A DNA stretch of 64,000 nucleotides from Parasphingorhabdus sp. (lineage in GTDB: Bacteria; Pseudomonadota; Alphaproteobacteria; Sphingomonadales; Sphingomonadaceae): positions 124,001 to 188,000 of the forward strand of contig JAUCYS010000004.1 of the NCBI GenBank assembly GCA_030373505.1, in the 5' to 3' direction. The position numbers were made by a program, and so were the translations under genes. This document shows positions 15,102 through 24,313 of the stretch, piece by piece (the stretch's first letter is position 1; each line of letters begins with the position of its first letter). Under the pieces are notes generated by a model that made no database searches, was not told the origin of the DNA, and saw only the letters and a list, made by a program, of their open reading frames with translations.

Positions 15102-15125
15102 GCCCGGCGACTGAGGTAAAATAAA

Positions 15126-15707
15126 ATGCTAAAACGCCTCTATGACTGGATGCTCGACAAGGCGGGTCATCCGCAGGCCAGCAAATGGCTCGCCGGGATC
15201 AGCTTTGCCGAATCCAGCTTCTTCCCGATTCCGCCCGACGTGATGCTCGCACCGATGTGCCTGGCGAAGCCAGAGCGGGCCTGGTGGTATGCGCTGGTCT
15301 GCACCATCGCCTCGGTACTGGGCTCGCTGCTCGGCTATGCCATCGGCTATTTTTTCTTCAAGACCGTCGGCCTGCCGATCCTCGACTTTTACGGCGTCAC
15401 CGAAAAATTCGATCTTTTTGCCCAGAGCTTCAACGAACAGGGCTGGGTGGTGGTTTTGCTTGCCGGCTTCACGCCGCTGCCGTTCAAGGTCATCACCATC
15501 GCCGCCGGCAGCACCGCAATGCCGCTGCAGATTCTGATCGGCGCCGCCATCCTGTCCCGCTCCGCCCGCTTCTTTCTGGTCGCGGCGCTGCTGCGCTTTT
15601 TCGGGCCGCCAATGAAAAACTGGATCGACCGCAATTTCGCGCTCGCAACCACTTTGGTCGGCATCCTGTTCGTTGGCGGTTTTGCCGCCGTCCGCTGGCT
15701 GCTATGA
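15126..15707 (+). CDS. YqaA-type membrane protein (VTT/DedA-like)
   Basis: 193 residues. GISFAESSFFPIPPDVMLAP near residue 25 and LLAGFTPLPFKVITIAAGST near 115 are the paired re-entrant-loop motifs of the VTT/DedA superfamily in its shorter YqaA form. There are four to five hydrophobic segments and a C-terminal membrane anchor. It is probably an inner-membrane lipid scramblase or transporter; the exact substrate is not known. The ATG at 15126 has GAGGT about 9 bases upstream. Confidence 0.9.
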   Translation: MLKRLYDWMLDKAGHPQASKWLAGISFAESSFFPIPPDVMLAPMCLAKPERAWWYALVCTIASVLGSLLGYAIGYFFFKTVGLPILDFYGVTEKFDLFAQSFNEQGWVVVLLAGFTPLPFKVITIAAGSTAMPLQILIGAAILSRSARFFLVAALLRFFGPPMKNWIDRNFALATTLVGILFVGGFAAVRWLL

Positions 15708-15781
15708 CAAGCAACAAATGCTATCAGCGCGGCAGCAATTTTTAAGTGGTCCAGCCACGGCGCATTTTCTAAAGGCGAATC

Positions 15782-17155
15782 ATGAGCACCAGACAGGTTT
15801 CAGACAGCAACGATCCTGTGATCGAGAATATCACCCAGCTGGTCGAGCCCATGGCCGGCGGCGAAAAGCCGAAGGATCGCTGGCGGATCGGCACCGAGCA
15901 CGAGAAATTCGTCTATTGTACGAACGATCACCATGCCCCCAGCTATGACGAGCCCGGCGGCATAAAAGACCTGCTGCTGGCGATGCGCGAATTCGGCTGG
16001 CAGCCGGTCGAGGAAGGCGGCAAGGTCATCGCCATGTCGGGCAGCGACGGCGCGATCAGTCTCGAGCCCGCCGGCCAGCTGGAATTGTCCGGCGCCCCGC
16101 TCGAAAATCTCCACGAGACCTGCAACGAAACCGGCCGCCATCTCCAGCAGGTGAAGGCGATCGGCCAGAAGACCGGCAAGGGCTTCCTCGGCATGGGCAT
16201 GTGGCCGGACAAGACCCGCGCCGAATTGCCGATCATGCCAAAGGGCCGCTACAAGATTATGCTGAACCATATGCCGCGCGTCGGCAATCTTGGCCTCGAC
16301 ATGATGCTGCGCACCTGCACCATTCAGGTCAATCTCGACTATGCCAGCGAGGCCGACATGGCCCAGAAATTCCGCGTCGGTCTGGCGCTGCAGCCGCTGG
16401 CCACCGCGCTGTTCGCCAATTCGCCCTTCACCGAGGGCAAGCCCAACGGCTACCAGAGCTTCCGCAGCCATATCTGGTCCGACACCGACCCGCACCGCAC
16501 CGGCATGCTGCCGTTCGTGTTCGAGGACGGCTTCGGCTACGAACGCTACGCCGAATATATGCTCGACGTGCCGATGTATTTCGTCTTCCGCGATGGCAAA
16601 TATATCGACGCCGCAGGCCTCAGCTTCCGCGATTTCCTCAAGGGCAATCTGTCGGTACTGCCGGGCGAGAAACCGACCATGTCCGACTGGACCGACCATC
16701 TCTCGACCGCCTTCCCCGAAGTGCGCCTGAAAAGCTTTCTCGAGATGCGCGGCGCCGACGGCGGCCCGTGGAACCGGATCTGCGCCCTGCCCGCTTTCTG
16801 GGTCGGCCTGCTCTACGACCAGACCGCGCTCGACGCTGCTTGGGACCGGGTCAAGCACTGGACCATGGAAGAACGCGAAGCCTTGCGCAACGCGGTGCCC
16901 GAGCAGGGCCTCGACACACCGCTGCCGCGCGGCGGCAAGCTCAACGATCTGGCAAAAGAGATTCTCGAAATATCCTCCGCCGGCCTCACCGCCCGCAACC
17001 GCCTCAACAGCAGCGGCGACAATGAAAGCGGCTTCCTCGACCCGCTCCGCGAAGTGGTCGCCAAGGGCAAGTCCCCGGCCGCCCAACTGCTCGACCGCTA
17101 CCACGGCGAATGGAACGGCGACGTCAGCCGCATCTACCAAGAAATGAGTTTCTGA
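15782..17155 (+). CDS. gshA: Glutamate-cysteine ligase, plant/proteobacterial type
   Basis: 457 residues. It makes gamma-glutamylcysteine from Glu, Cys and ATP, the first step of glutathione synthesis. WRIGTEHEKFVY near residue 37 is the ATP/metal-binding signature, GAISLEPAGQLELSGAPLEN near 92 carries metal-binding Glu residues, and RTCTIQVNLDYASEADM lies around 180. This is the plant-like class, different from E. coli GshA. Length is normal. It follows the yqaA-type gene after 74 bases on the same strand. Confidence 0.95.
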   Translation: MSTRQVSDSNDPVIENITQLVEPMAGGEKPKDRWRIGTEHEKFVYCTNDHHAPSYDEPGGIKDLLLAMREFGWQPVEEGGKVIAMSGSDGAISLEPAGQLELSGAPLENLHETCNETGRHLQQVKAIGQKTGKGFLGMGMWPDKTRAELPIMPKGRYKIMLNHMPRVGNLGLDMMLRTCTIQVNLDYASEADMAQKFRVGLALQPLATALFANSPFTEGKPNGYQSFRSHIWSDTDPHRTGMLPFVFEDGFGYERYAEYMLDVPMYFVFRDGKYIDAAGLSFRDFLKGNLSVLPGEKPTMSDWTDHLSTAFPEVRLKSFLEMRGADGGPWNRICALPAFWVGLLYDQTALDAAWDRVKHWTMEEREALRNAVPEQGLDTPLPRGGKLNDLAKEILEISSAGLTARNRLNSSGDNESGFLDPLREVVAKGKSPAAQLLDRYHGEWNGDVSRIYQEMSF

Positions 17156-17182
17156 AAAGAATAGCTGCACCGCACTAGGCTC

Positions 17183-17317
17183 TGTGCTCCGCGCTTGAAG
17201 CGGAGCCCCGGGAGGCAAGCGCCCTCTTTGTAGCATTGTGCTCCGCGCTCGACGCGGAGCCCCGGGAGGCAAGAGCGCACGCTGTAGCGCAGAGCTCCGC
17301 GTCAAGCGCAGAGCACA
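17183..17317. repeat. Palindromic repeat, family D, tandem copies
   Basis: Two forward arms (TGTGCTCCGCGCTTGAAGCG at 17183 and TGTGCTCCGCGCTCGACGCG at 17237), each followed by GAGCCCCGGGAGGCAAG, and one inverted arm ending AGCGCAGAGCACA at 17317. It lies between the convergent gshA and dinB genes and is related to the element at 7978-8055. Confidence 0.85.
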
Positions 17318-17329
17318 CCCCTCCCCACC

Positions 17330-18439
17330 CTAAAAATCAAACGCCTGCTGTTCCACCGCACCCGGTTCCTCCTCATCCGAAGCCTCCGCCCCCTCCAGAT
17401 TGCCCAGCGTCAGCCCCAGCAACCGCACGCCGTTCTCCACCGGCATGATGCTCGCCAGCAGATCGCGGCCAATCCCTGCAAACTCATTCTTGTCCGCAAC
17501 ATAATGATCCACCGACTGCGACCGGGTCACCTGCCGGAAATCGGCATATTTGGCCTTCAGCGTCACCGTCCGCCCGCGCGCCTCGCATTTCTCGATGCTG
17601 GTCCAGACGATATCGATGATATGCTCCAGCGCATCCTGCAGCTCGGTATCGCTGACCAGATCATCGCTATAGGTTCGCTCGCCGCCGACCGACTTGCGAA
17701 TCCGGTGGGCCCGGACCTCGCGATGATCGACGCCGCGCGAGGCACGGAACAGATAGCCCGCCGACTTGCCGAAATGCTGGCGCAGAAATTCCTGTGACTG
17801 CGCCCGCAGGTCCGCCCCGGTATGTATATTCAGCTTCGCCATCCGCTCTGCCGTCTTCGGCCCCACGCCAAAGAAGCGCCGCACCGGCAGCTGCGCGACA
17901 AAATCCGCGCCCTGGTGCGGCTTGATCACGCAGATCCCGTCCGGCTTGTTCTGGTCGGAGGCGATCTTGGCGATAAATTTGTTATAGCTGACCCCGGCGC
18001 TAGCGGTGAGGCCGGTCTGCTTCCTGATCTCGGCGCGGATCATCTCGGCGATCCTTGTGGCATTGCCGATCCCCATCTTGTCCTGCGTCACATCGATATA
18101 GGCCTCGTCCAGCGACAGCGGCTCGACCAGATCGCTGTGCATCCGGAAAATCGCCCTGATCTGCTGCGACACCTCGCGATAGACCTCGAACCGGTGCTTG
18201 ACGAAAATCAGGTCGGGACAGCGGCGCTTGGCAGTGACCGACGGCATCGCCGAACGCACCCCGAACTTTCGCGCTTCATAGGAAGCCGCCGCGACCACGC
18301 CCCGTTTCGCGGAACCACCCACCGCCACCGGCTTGCCGCGCAGCTCGGGAAAATCCCGCTGCTCGACGCTGGCAAAAAAGGCATCCATATCGATATGGAT
18401 GATCTTGCGCTGCAGCAGATCGGGGGCGGAATCGGACAT
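17330..18439 (-). CDS. dinB: DNA polymerase IV (Y family)
   Basis: 369 residues. Palm motifs are KIIHIDMDAFFASVEQRDFP (first catalytic Asp about 17) and VEPLSLDEAYIDVT (about 110). The finger segment is KRGVVAAASYEARKFGVRSA. The little-finger domain follows to about residue 340. The C-terminus ends QQAFDF, a good beta-clamp-binding motif. It performs error-prone translesion synthesis. The short intergenic sequences on each side show no recognisable SOS box. Confidence 0.95.
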   Translation of the reverse strand: MSDSAPDLLQRKIIHIDMDAFFASVEQRDFPELRGKPVAVGGSAKRGVVAAASYEARKFGVRSAMPSVTAKRRCPDLIFVKHRFEVYREVSQQIRAIFRMHSDLVEPLSLDEAYIDVTQDKMGIGNATRIAEMIRAEIRKQTGLTASAGVSYNKFIAKIASDQNKPDGICVIKPHQGADFVAQLPVRRFFGVGPKTAERMAKLNIHTGADLRAQSQEFLRQHFGKSAGYLFRASRGVDHREVRAHRIRKSVGGERTYSDDLVSDTELQDALEHIIDIVWTSIEKCEARGRTVTLKAKYADFRQVTRSQSVDHYVADKNEFAGIGRDLLASIMPVENGVRLLGLTLGNLEGAEASDEEEPGAVEQQAFDF

Positions 18440-18478
18440 GATGCCAGTCTAGCGTCTGTTTCCCGGCTTGGGGAGAAA

Positions 18479-20038
18479 CTACATCTCTTCGCTGAGCGAT
18501 TTTCGATAGCTATCGATCAGATCAGGACCCGGATTGACCCGGATCGTTTCGGGGAAACTGGCCCGCATGCCACAACTCATAAACTCTTCGGCCTCGGGAT
18601 ATTTTCCATATTCCGGCTTGCCGCTCGCAAATATTTCCAGCCGGTCATCGAAAATCCGGAAAATCGGGATCGCCGGACCTTCCGACACCGGAATATACCA
18701 GCCCGATGCCTTGTCGAAATAGAGATGCGAGGCGGAAAGGCTGCACAGATGGGCATTGGCGCCAACGGCCCGCCCCCGGATCGTATAAAGGCCATCCTTG
18801 CCACGCTCGACCAGTATCTCGGTCATCGACGCCCCGGCCAGAACCGCTATTATTCGATCGAACAGCTCTGACTGTCGGACTGCAACAGGCAGCGGCAGGA
18901 CATCCTCGATGAACAGGGCCGATTCGCCCGGAGCCAGCCAGCTGCTTTCGCCGAGCAGGCCAAGCAGCTGGCCCTTGCGCAGATCATAGCTCTCCCGGAT
19001 GCAATCCGCGGGATAGTCCGCCGTCCCACAAAGGTTCCGCCGTTTCAGCCAGGCCAGCTGACTGGCCCCGACACCCGGATCAGCCGCCTTAGCTCGCTGA
19101 TAGAGCGCTGCGATATCCCGATCCGCCCGCCGCAAGTTGCTGGCATATTCGCCGCAAATCTCCCGCTCGACCTTGCTTGCCGCCTTCGCACAATCGAAAG
19201 AAGCCCCGTTTTCCAGCGCTGCCTGCCGCGCATTTTCGGTCAACAGCACCTCAGCTTCTTCAGGGCTGATCGGCACATCATTATCGCCCCCGCGCAGGAT
19301 GACGGGACCGCGAAATTCTGCCTCCGCCAGAAAGGGCAATTGGCCGGGGCCGATGATCGTTCGATCCAGAATTGCTCCGGCCAGTTGGACATCATAAAGA
19401 CCAAGACTGTGCAGGGTGGCGCCCGAAAAATCGGTGCCCTTCGCGCTGATCCCCTCGCCGCCCTGATAGACCGGACAGCCGTCCGGCACCGTGATTCCGC
19501 ACTCGAAGCGAAAACCGGTCATATTGGCATCATCGACATTCCAGCCCTCGACGCTGCCCTCGAACCAGCCCCCGTCGAAATGGCCATGAGAAAGATCGGC
19601 TCCCGCCGCCATCGTGTTTTTCAGCACCGCATCGCGAAACAGGACCCCCGGCATGGACGCACCGGCCATATTGGCGCCGGTCAGATCCGCTTTGATGAAA
19701 CCCGCGCCGGGTGCCTTCACCTGGCTGAAATTGGCGCCCGCCAGCTTGCTCTCTTCAAAACAGACACCGGACAGCGGAACATCGCCAAAATCCGAGTCCG
19801 AAAAATCGCCGCCCTTGATACGCGTGACACCCTCTGCCGGCTCGCCAATGGCTGCTGTCAGTTCGGAGAGCGACCGAATCCCTGTCCCGTCGATTTCCCG
19901 AATCGCCTCGCCGGAGCGCTCCTCTCCCCAGATATCGCCATAAGCTGCCCGGCAGCCCGGTTCGGCCGTTTCCGCATCCGCCGCGCTCGCCAGGCCCAGC
20001 ATCATAAAGGCCAATTGCCAGGGCAACCGTCTGTTCAT
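18479..20038 (-). CDS. Exported pentapeptide-repeat protein with LprI-like domain
   Basis: 519 residues from ATG 20038, with a signal peptide (LPWQLAFMMLGLASAADA). Residues about 75-230 are pentapeptide repeats of the A(D/N)LxG kind (KLAGANFSQVKAPGAGFIKA, DLTGANMAGASMPGVLF). Around 280-360 there is a Cys-containing segment (SFDCAKAASKVEREICGEY, LAWLKRRNLCG) with the pattern of lysozyme-inhibitor LprI-like domains (DUF1311). The last 150 residues are not recognised. Envelope location is inferred from the signal peptide. The frame stays open far upstream, but that part is antisense to the exporter gene. Confidence 0.82.
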   Translation of the reverse strand: MNRRLPWQLAFMMLGLASAADAETAEPGCRAAYGDIWGEERSGEAIREIDGTGIRSLSELTAAIGEPAEGVTRIKGGDFSDSDFGDVPLSGVCFEESKLAGANFSQVKAPGAGFIKADLTGANMAGASMPGVLFRDAVLKNTMAAGADLSHGHFDGGWFEGSVEGWNVDDANMTGFRFECGITVPDGCPVYQGGEGISAKGTDFSGATLHSLGLYDVQLAGAILDRTIIGPGQLPFLAEAEFRGPVILRGGDNDVPISPEEAEVLLTENARQAALENGASFDCAKAASKVEREICGEYASNLRRADRDIAALYQRAKAADPGVGASQLAWLKRRNLCGTADYPADCIRESYDLRKGQLLGLLGESSWLAPGESALFIEDVLPLPVAVRQSELFDRIIAVLAGASMTEILVERGKDGLYTIRGRAVGANAHLCSLSASHLYFDKASGWYIPVSEGPAIPIFRIFDDRLEIFASGKPEYGKYPEAEEFMSCGMRASFPETIRVNPGPDLIDSYRKSLSEEM

Positions 20039-20128
20039 CCGATATTTCCTCCCTGCACCGCCTCGCATTGCGTCCCGCTCGCCATTTAAACTATAGCCAC
20101 AACCGCCGGTTCTTGCCATAGGCCGCGC

Positions 20129-21382
20129 GTGCAAAGCAAAGCTCTCTCCTTCCCGATTGGCCGTGTTGAACTGATCATCATGATGGCCAGCCTGATGTCG
20201 CTCAATGCGCTGGCCATCGACATCATGTTGCCCGCGCTCGGGCTGATTTCGGACCATTTCGCCTTGCCCGAGGTCAATGACCGGCAATGGACGATCACCT
20301 CCTATATCTACGGCATGGCGATTGGCTCGATTCTCTACGGCTCGCTGGCCGATCGTTTCGGGCGCAGACCGGTGCTGCTGGTGACCATCGGCATCTATAC
20401 CGGATTCGGTATTCTCTGTGCTCTTGCCTGGGATTATGACCTGCTGCTGCTCGCCCGCTTCATCCAGGGGCTCTCGGCATCGGCCATGGGCGTGCTGGCC
20501 AACAGCATCATCCGCGATCGCTATGACGGCGATGCCATGGCCCGCGCGATGTCGACGATCATGATGATCTTCATGATCGTGCCGATTACCGCGCCGCTGC
20601 TCGGCCAGCTGGTCCTCCATGTTGCGCCGTGGAAGGCGATCTTTCTGGTGCTCTCCACCGCCGGTCTCGCCTGTTTCCTCTGGGTGATCACGCGGCTCCC
20701 GGAGACGCTCCATCCCGACAACAAGACGCCGATAGAGTTTAAATCGGTGACCGCTGCCTGGTATGGCGTCATTTTCAACCGCAACAGCTTTGGCCATGTC
20801 ATCGCCAGCGGCCTGATGATGGCCCCGCTGTTCGCCTATATCGCCTCGGCCCAGCAGATATTCTTCGATGTCTTCGGCGCCGGCGACATATTCGTCTATA
20901 TTTTCGCCCTGAATGCGGGAGCGATGTCGGTCGCCAGTTTCACCAATTCCCGCATCGTCATGCGCTTTGGTGCGCGCCGGGTGTCGCAGACCGCGCTGAT
21001 CTTCTTCATCCTCGTGTCGATGGTCCATTTCGGCCTCGCGGAGGCCGGATGGATCAACATCTGGTCCTTCACTGCCGTGCTGGTCCCCTCCATGGGCATG
21101 GTCGGCTTCACCGGCGCCAATTTCAGTTCGATCGCGATGCAGCCGTTCGGCCGGACAGCCGGCGTCGCATCCTCCTTCCAGAATTTCGCCCGGACCGGCA
21201 TTTCCTCGACTCTGGGGGCCGCCATCGGACTGCAGTTCAACGGCACGATCCTGCCGCTCGCCACCGGCTTTCTGGTCTGCGGCATCGCGGCGCTGGTCCT
21301 GATTTTCTGGGCGGAACGGGGCAAATTGTTCCGCCGCGTTCAGACTGGCGTAACCGCCAAGGATCTATTGCCGCAGGGCTGA
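20129..21382 (+). CDS. MFS drug-resistance transporter, Bcr/CflA type
   Basis: 417 residues from a GTG, with twelve membrane segments. GSLADRFGRRPVLL is the MFS loop 2-3 motif, and MSLNALAIDIMLPALGLI and IQGLSASAMGVLANSIIRDR are typical of the Bcr/CflA (DHA1) drug-efflux subfamily. It should export small toxic compounds with H+ exchange; the substrate is not predictable. It is divergent from the pentapeptide-repeat gene (90-base gap) and followed after 24 bases by the DUF2147 gene. Confidence 0.9.
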   Translation: MQSKALSFPIGRVELIIMMASLMSLNALAIDIMLPALGLISDHFALPEVNDRQWTITSYIYGMAIGSILYGSLADRFGRRPVLLVTIGIYTGFGILCALAWDYDLLLLARFIQGLSASAMGVLANSIIRDRYDGDAMARAMSTIMMIFMIVPITAPLLGQLVLHVAPWKAIFLVLSTAGLACFLWVITRLPETLHPDNKTPIEFKSVTAAWYGVIFNRNSFGHVIASGLMMAPLFAYIASAQQIFFDVFGAGDIFVYIFALNAGAMSVASFTNSRIVMRFGARRVSQTALIFFILVSMVHFGLAEAGWINIWSFTAVLVPSMGMVGFTGANFSSIAMQPFGRTAGVASSFQNFARTGISSTLGAAIGLQFNGTILPLATGFLVCGIAALVLIFWAERGKLFRRVQTGVTAKDLLPQG

Positions 21383-21406
21383 CCCCTGCAGGACAAGGAC
21401 GATTCC

Positions 21407-21847
21407 ATGACCCTATCGATATCCCGCCCGATGAAACTGGCGCTCGCCCTGCTCCCGGCCGCGATGGCCTTTGCCGCGCCGGCGATGGCGGCGAACTCGA
21501 TCCTCGGCGACTGGGTCACCCAGGACCGCGACGCCATCGTCCGGATTGCAAAATGTGGCAAGACGGTCTGCGGCCGGATCCAGAAATTTCTGGTGACCCC
21601 GCCCAATGGCCAGGGCCAGAAGGATATCCACAATCCCGACAGGAAGCTGCGGGACCGCACGGTTCTCGGCATGGCCATCCTGACCGGCTTCACGCCCGAC
21701 GGCGATCTCTGGCGCGGCAAGGTCTATGATCCGAAAAGCGGCAAGACCTACCGCTCGGAAGTCAGCCTGCAGTCGGCGAACAAGCTGACGATGAAGGGCT
21801 GCATCCTGTTCATCTGCCAGGGCCAGAACTGGACTCGCGCGAAATAG
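21407..21847 (+). CDS. Secreted DUF2147 family protein
   Basis: 146 residues with a signal peptide (LALALLPAAMAFAAPAMAAN). The mature part begins ILGDWVTQDRDAIVRIAKCG and continues KTVCGRIQKF, GKVYDPKSGKTYRSEVSLQS and GCILFICQGQNWTR, the DUF2147 pattern (a small beta-barrel domain of unknown function). The two pairs of Cys could form disulfides. AAGGA precedes the ATG. It is probably co-transcribed with the transporter. Confidence 0.9.
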   Translation: MTLSISRPMKLALALLPAAMAFAAPAMAANSILGDWVTQDRDAIVRIAKCGKTVCGRIQKFLVTPPNGQGQKDIHNPDRKLRDRTVLGMAILTGFTPDGDLWRGKVYDPKSGKTYRSEVSLQSANKLTMKGCILFICQGQNWTRAK

Positions 21848-21849
21848 GC

Positions 21850-21996
21850 GTTCCCCGGCGAAGGCCGGGGCCCATCTCCCGATATTGCCGCACAAAGCAA
21901 TCGAAACGATGTCCGCTGGTCTCAATGCTGGCGCGCTCAATACCTTGACTGTGCGCCGAAAGGCCACGAGATGGACCCCGGCCTGCGCCGGGGAGC
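21850..21996. repeat. Palindromic repeat, family A variant, between convergent genes
   Basis: Ends GTTCCCCGGCGAAGGCCGGG and CCGGCCTGCGCCGGGGAGC, with inner CCCATCTC and GAGATGGA, matching the plan of the family A copies in the GTA region. It fills the gap between the DUF2147 and cytochrome genes and may act as a two-way terminator. Confidence 0.78.
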
Positions 21997-22004
21997 AGAA
22001 ACCA

Positions 22005-23024
22005 TCAATTCTTCTTGACCATCTCTGCAATCCATTCTCGCAGCAGCGCCACGCCCTCCGCGTGCACCACCGTCCGCCCCACTTCCGGCATGCTGATCCC
22101 CGGCTCCAGACTGTTCAACCGGTAGATCATGATGCTGCCGTCCGGGTCGCCGGGCGCAATATCGAACGCGTGGGTGCCGCTGCCTCGCCCAGCCGCCACC
22201 GGCCGCTTGTTGACCCCGATGCGCACCGGCATGCTCTCCTCATAGGTCAGGAACAGGCCGGAGTTGCTCGCCGAGCCATTGATATTATGACAATGCGCGC
22301 AATTGACATCGAGATAGCCGCGCGCCCGGTCGTTCAGCGGCGCACTCGCCTCGCCCCATAGCGGCACGCGATAGTCAACCGCCGGCTCCCGGTCGATCAG
22401 GCCCAGCCGCGCAAATTCGGCCAGCTGCCCGTCCCGCGTCAGATTGCGCGCCTTCGGCCCGATCGGCGTCACTTCCCCCGACAGCGCATGGCATTCCTTG
22501 CACTGGTTCTTGTTCGGCACGCCATAATCGATCGACCGCTGCTTGCCCGACGGATCGGTGAAGGTCACCGGAATCCGCGCCCCCGCGACCTTCAGCACCG
22601 CCTCGGTCTGCGCCTCGTTCCAGACATAGGGCAGCGCCAGCCAGCCATCGGCCCGGTGCAGCAGCACTCTCGTCTCCAGCAGCCGCACCTTGCCATCCAT
22701 CTCATAACCGAAGCTCTTGATCAGCGCCGATCCCACCGGCAGATCGAGCAGCCCGTCGCCCCCGGCCTTCGCCTGCTCGCCTTCCGGCACATAGAGAAAA
22801 CGATATTTCTCCGCATAGTCGGAGAATAAGGGCATATTCAGCCGATAGGGCGTCACCCGCTCGTTCGGCTGCCAGCCCGATGCATCGCGGAAGAAATGAT
22901 AGTCCGACAGCAAGCGCGGCAGGCCGTCGGACAGGATCACCGCATCCGCAACCTGCTCCGGCGCACGGGCACCGGCCGAAAAGGCCAGCCCCAGAACAGC
23001 GCAGACGGACAGCAGCAGCCGCAT
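22005..23024 (-). CDS. SO2930-type diheme c-type cytochrome
   Basis: 339 residues with a signal peptide (LLLSVCAVLGLAFSAGARA). Two c-type heme sites are CKECH (about 175) and CAHCH (about 242). PNKNQCKECHALSGEVTPIG and CAHCHNINGSASNSGLFL match TIGR03806, which is regularly encoded next to the parallel beta-helix protein TIGR03805, as here. The ATG shares one base with the stop of that upstream gene (TAATG). A periplasmic electron-transfer role is expected; the pathway is unknown. Confidence 0.88.
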   Translation of the reverse strand: MRLLLSVCAVLGLAFSAGARAPEQVADAVILSDGLPRLLSDYHFFRDASGWQPNERVTPYRLNMPLFSDYAEKYRFLYVPEGEQAKAGGDGLLDLPVGSALIKSFGYEMDGKVRLLETRVLLHRADGWLALPYVWNEAQTEAVLKVAGARIPVTFTDPSGKQRSIDYGVPNKNQCKECHALSGEVTPIGPKARNLTRDGQLAEFARLGLIDREPAVDYRVPLWGEASAPLNDRARGYLDVNCAHCHNINGSASNSGLFLTYEESMPVRIGVNKRPVAAGRGSGTHAFDIAPGDPDGSIMIYRLNSLEPGISMPEVGRTVVHAEGVALLREWIAEMVKKN

Positions 23025-24217
23025 TATCGGACAGCATCCTCCATCGCCTGGGGCAGCGTCACCGGCTTCAGCTGCCGGCCGTCAAACGGTTCGCTCGCGC
23101 CCGCCACCAGCGCCGGCCTCGCTTCGGTCAGCGGCTGGCCCGGCTTGGTCAGCCCCATCGACAGCACCGGCACATCATCGCCGATCAGAATCTTTTCCCC
23201 CGTGCCATCCTCGATGATCGGCGGGATCGCGCCGCCAAAGGCAGCCTTCAGCTGATCCCCGCCCGGAAAGGCCGGCTTGTAGCCCGCACGGCCATGGTCA
23301 TTCTCGAATATCCGCACGCCGATCGGCTTGGGATTATAATTCGGGTCATTCTGCTCCTGGGTATAGGACACGATCAGGATATTGCCGGTGCCATTTTCCG
23401 CCAGCCGGTTGCCGAAAACCTCGACATCATAATGGGACATCACCATCACCCCCATGCCGGTCGGCACTTGCGCCACAATATTGCCTTCCGGCGCGAAATT
23501 GGGCGTATTGTTGTCGACCACGATATTGTCGAACACCCGCACATTGCGCCCGCCCTGTTTCGGGATATTGGGCAGGTCGAACACCAGGATGCCGCCGGTA
23601 TTGTTGACCGCGATATTGTTGTAGACATCCGCGCCGATGCTGTTCTCGATCTCGATCCCGGCGACATTGAACTTGGCCACATTATTGCGGACGATGATAT
23701 TCTCCGACTGGCCGACATAGATGCCGGCATCCGACGATCCGATCGCGGTGCAGCTGTCGACCAGCACATTCTTGCTCTCGACCGGATAGATCGCATAGGC
23801 GCCATTCTCGGCATGTGGCCCGCGCGTCCACTCCACCCTGATCTTGTAATAGACGATATCGTCGGCGCCCTTCGACTTGATGCCATCGCCCTTGCTGTCC
23901 TCGATCGCAAAATCGCGCAGCACGACATGATCCGAGGTAACCAGCAGCCCCTCGCCCGCCCCCAGCTGCCCGGCGAAATTGAGCACCGTCTGATCCATGC
24001 CGGCGCCGCGGATGGTGACATGATCGACATCGAGCGACAGGCCGTCGACCAGATCGAAGCGGCCGGCGCCCAGTTGCACGACATCCCCCGGCTCGGCCAG
24101 GATCAGCGCTTCCTGGAGCCGTTCTTGGGCATCGCTTCCGGGATCGACGGTGACGGTTTTGGCAAGGGCAGGAGCGCTCAGGCAAAGCGCGGTGGCAACC
24201 AACAGAGTGCGGATCAT
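23024..24217 (-). CDS. Parallel beta-helix repeat protein (SO2930 partner, TIGR03805-like)
   Basis: 397 residues with a signal peptide (TLLVATALCLSAPALA). Right-handed beta-helix repeats: GLSLDVDHVTIRGAGMDQTV, VVLRDFAIEDSKGDGIKSKG, ENIIVRNNVAKFNVAGIEIE and GRNVRVFDNIVVDNNTPNF. This is the usual partner of the diheme cytochrome gene that overlaps its stop. It may bind or modify a polysaccharide or serve as a scaffold; no catalytic residues can be assigned. Confidence 0.88.
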   Translation of the reverse strand: MIRTLLVATALCLSAPALAKTVTVDPGSDAQERLQEALILAEPGDVVQLGAGRFDLVDGLSLDVDHVTIRGAGMDQTVLNFAGQLGAGEGLLVTSDHVVLRDFAIEDSKGDGIKSKGADDIVYYKIRVEWTRGPHAENGAYAIYPVESKNVLVDSCTAIGSSDAGIYVGQSENIIVRNNVAKFNVAGIEIENSIGADVYNNIAVNNTGGILVFDLPNIPKQGGRNVRVFDNIVVDNNTPNFAPEGNIVAQVPTGMGVMVMSHYDVEVFGNRLAENGTGNILIVSYTQEQNDPNYNPKPIGVRIFENDHGRAGYKPAFPGGDQLKAAFGGAIPPIIEDGTGEKILIGDDVPVLSMGLTKPGQPLTEARPALVAGASEPFDGRQLKPVTLPQAMEDAVR

Positions 24218-24313
24218 ATCTCTCTCTCCTACAAGAACGAGAGATAATGCCGCAAAATCATGCCGATGCCAAGAGCATTGACATGGATGTCAATAGATCG
24301 GGCTGTAGCGCGA

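Noticed and set aside
17183-17317. CRISPR-like array because of repeated GAGCCCCGGGAGGCAAG units
   Set aside because: Only two direct units with palindromic arms, no regular spacers and no cas genes nearby.
20039-21028. N-terminal extension of the pentapeptide-repeat protein to 849 residues
   Set aside because: The extra part is antisense to the drug exporter, and a signal peptide begins exactly at ATG 20038.
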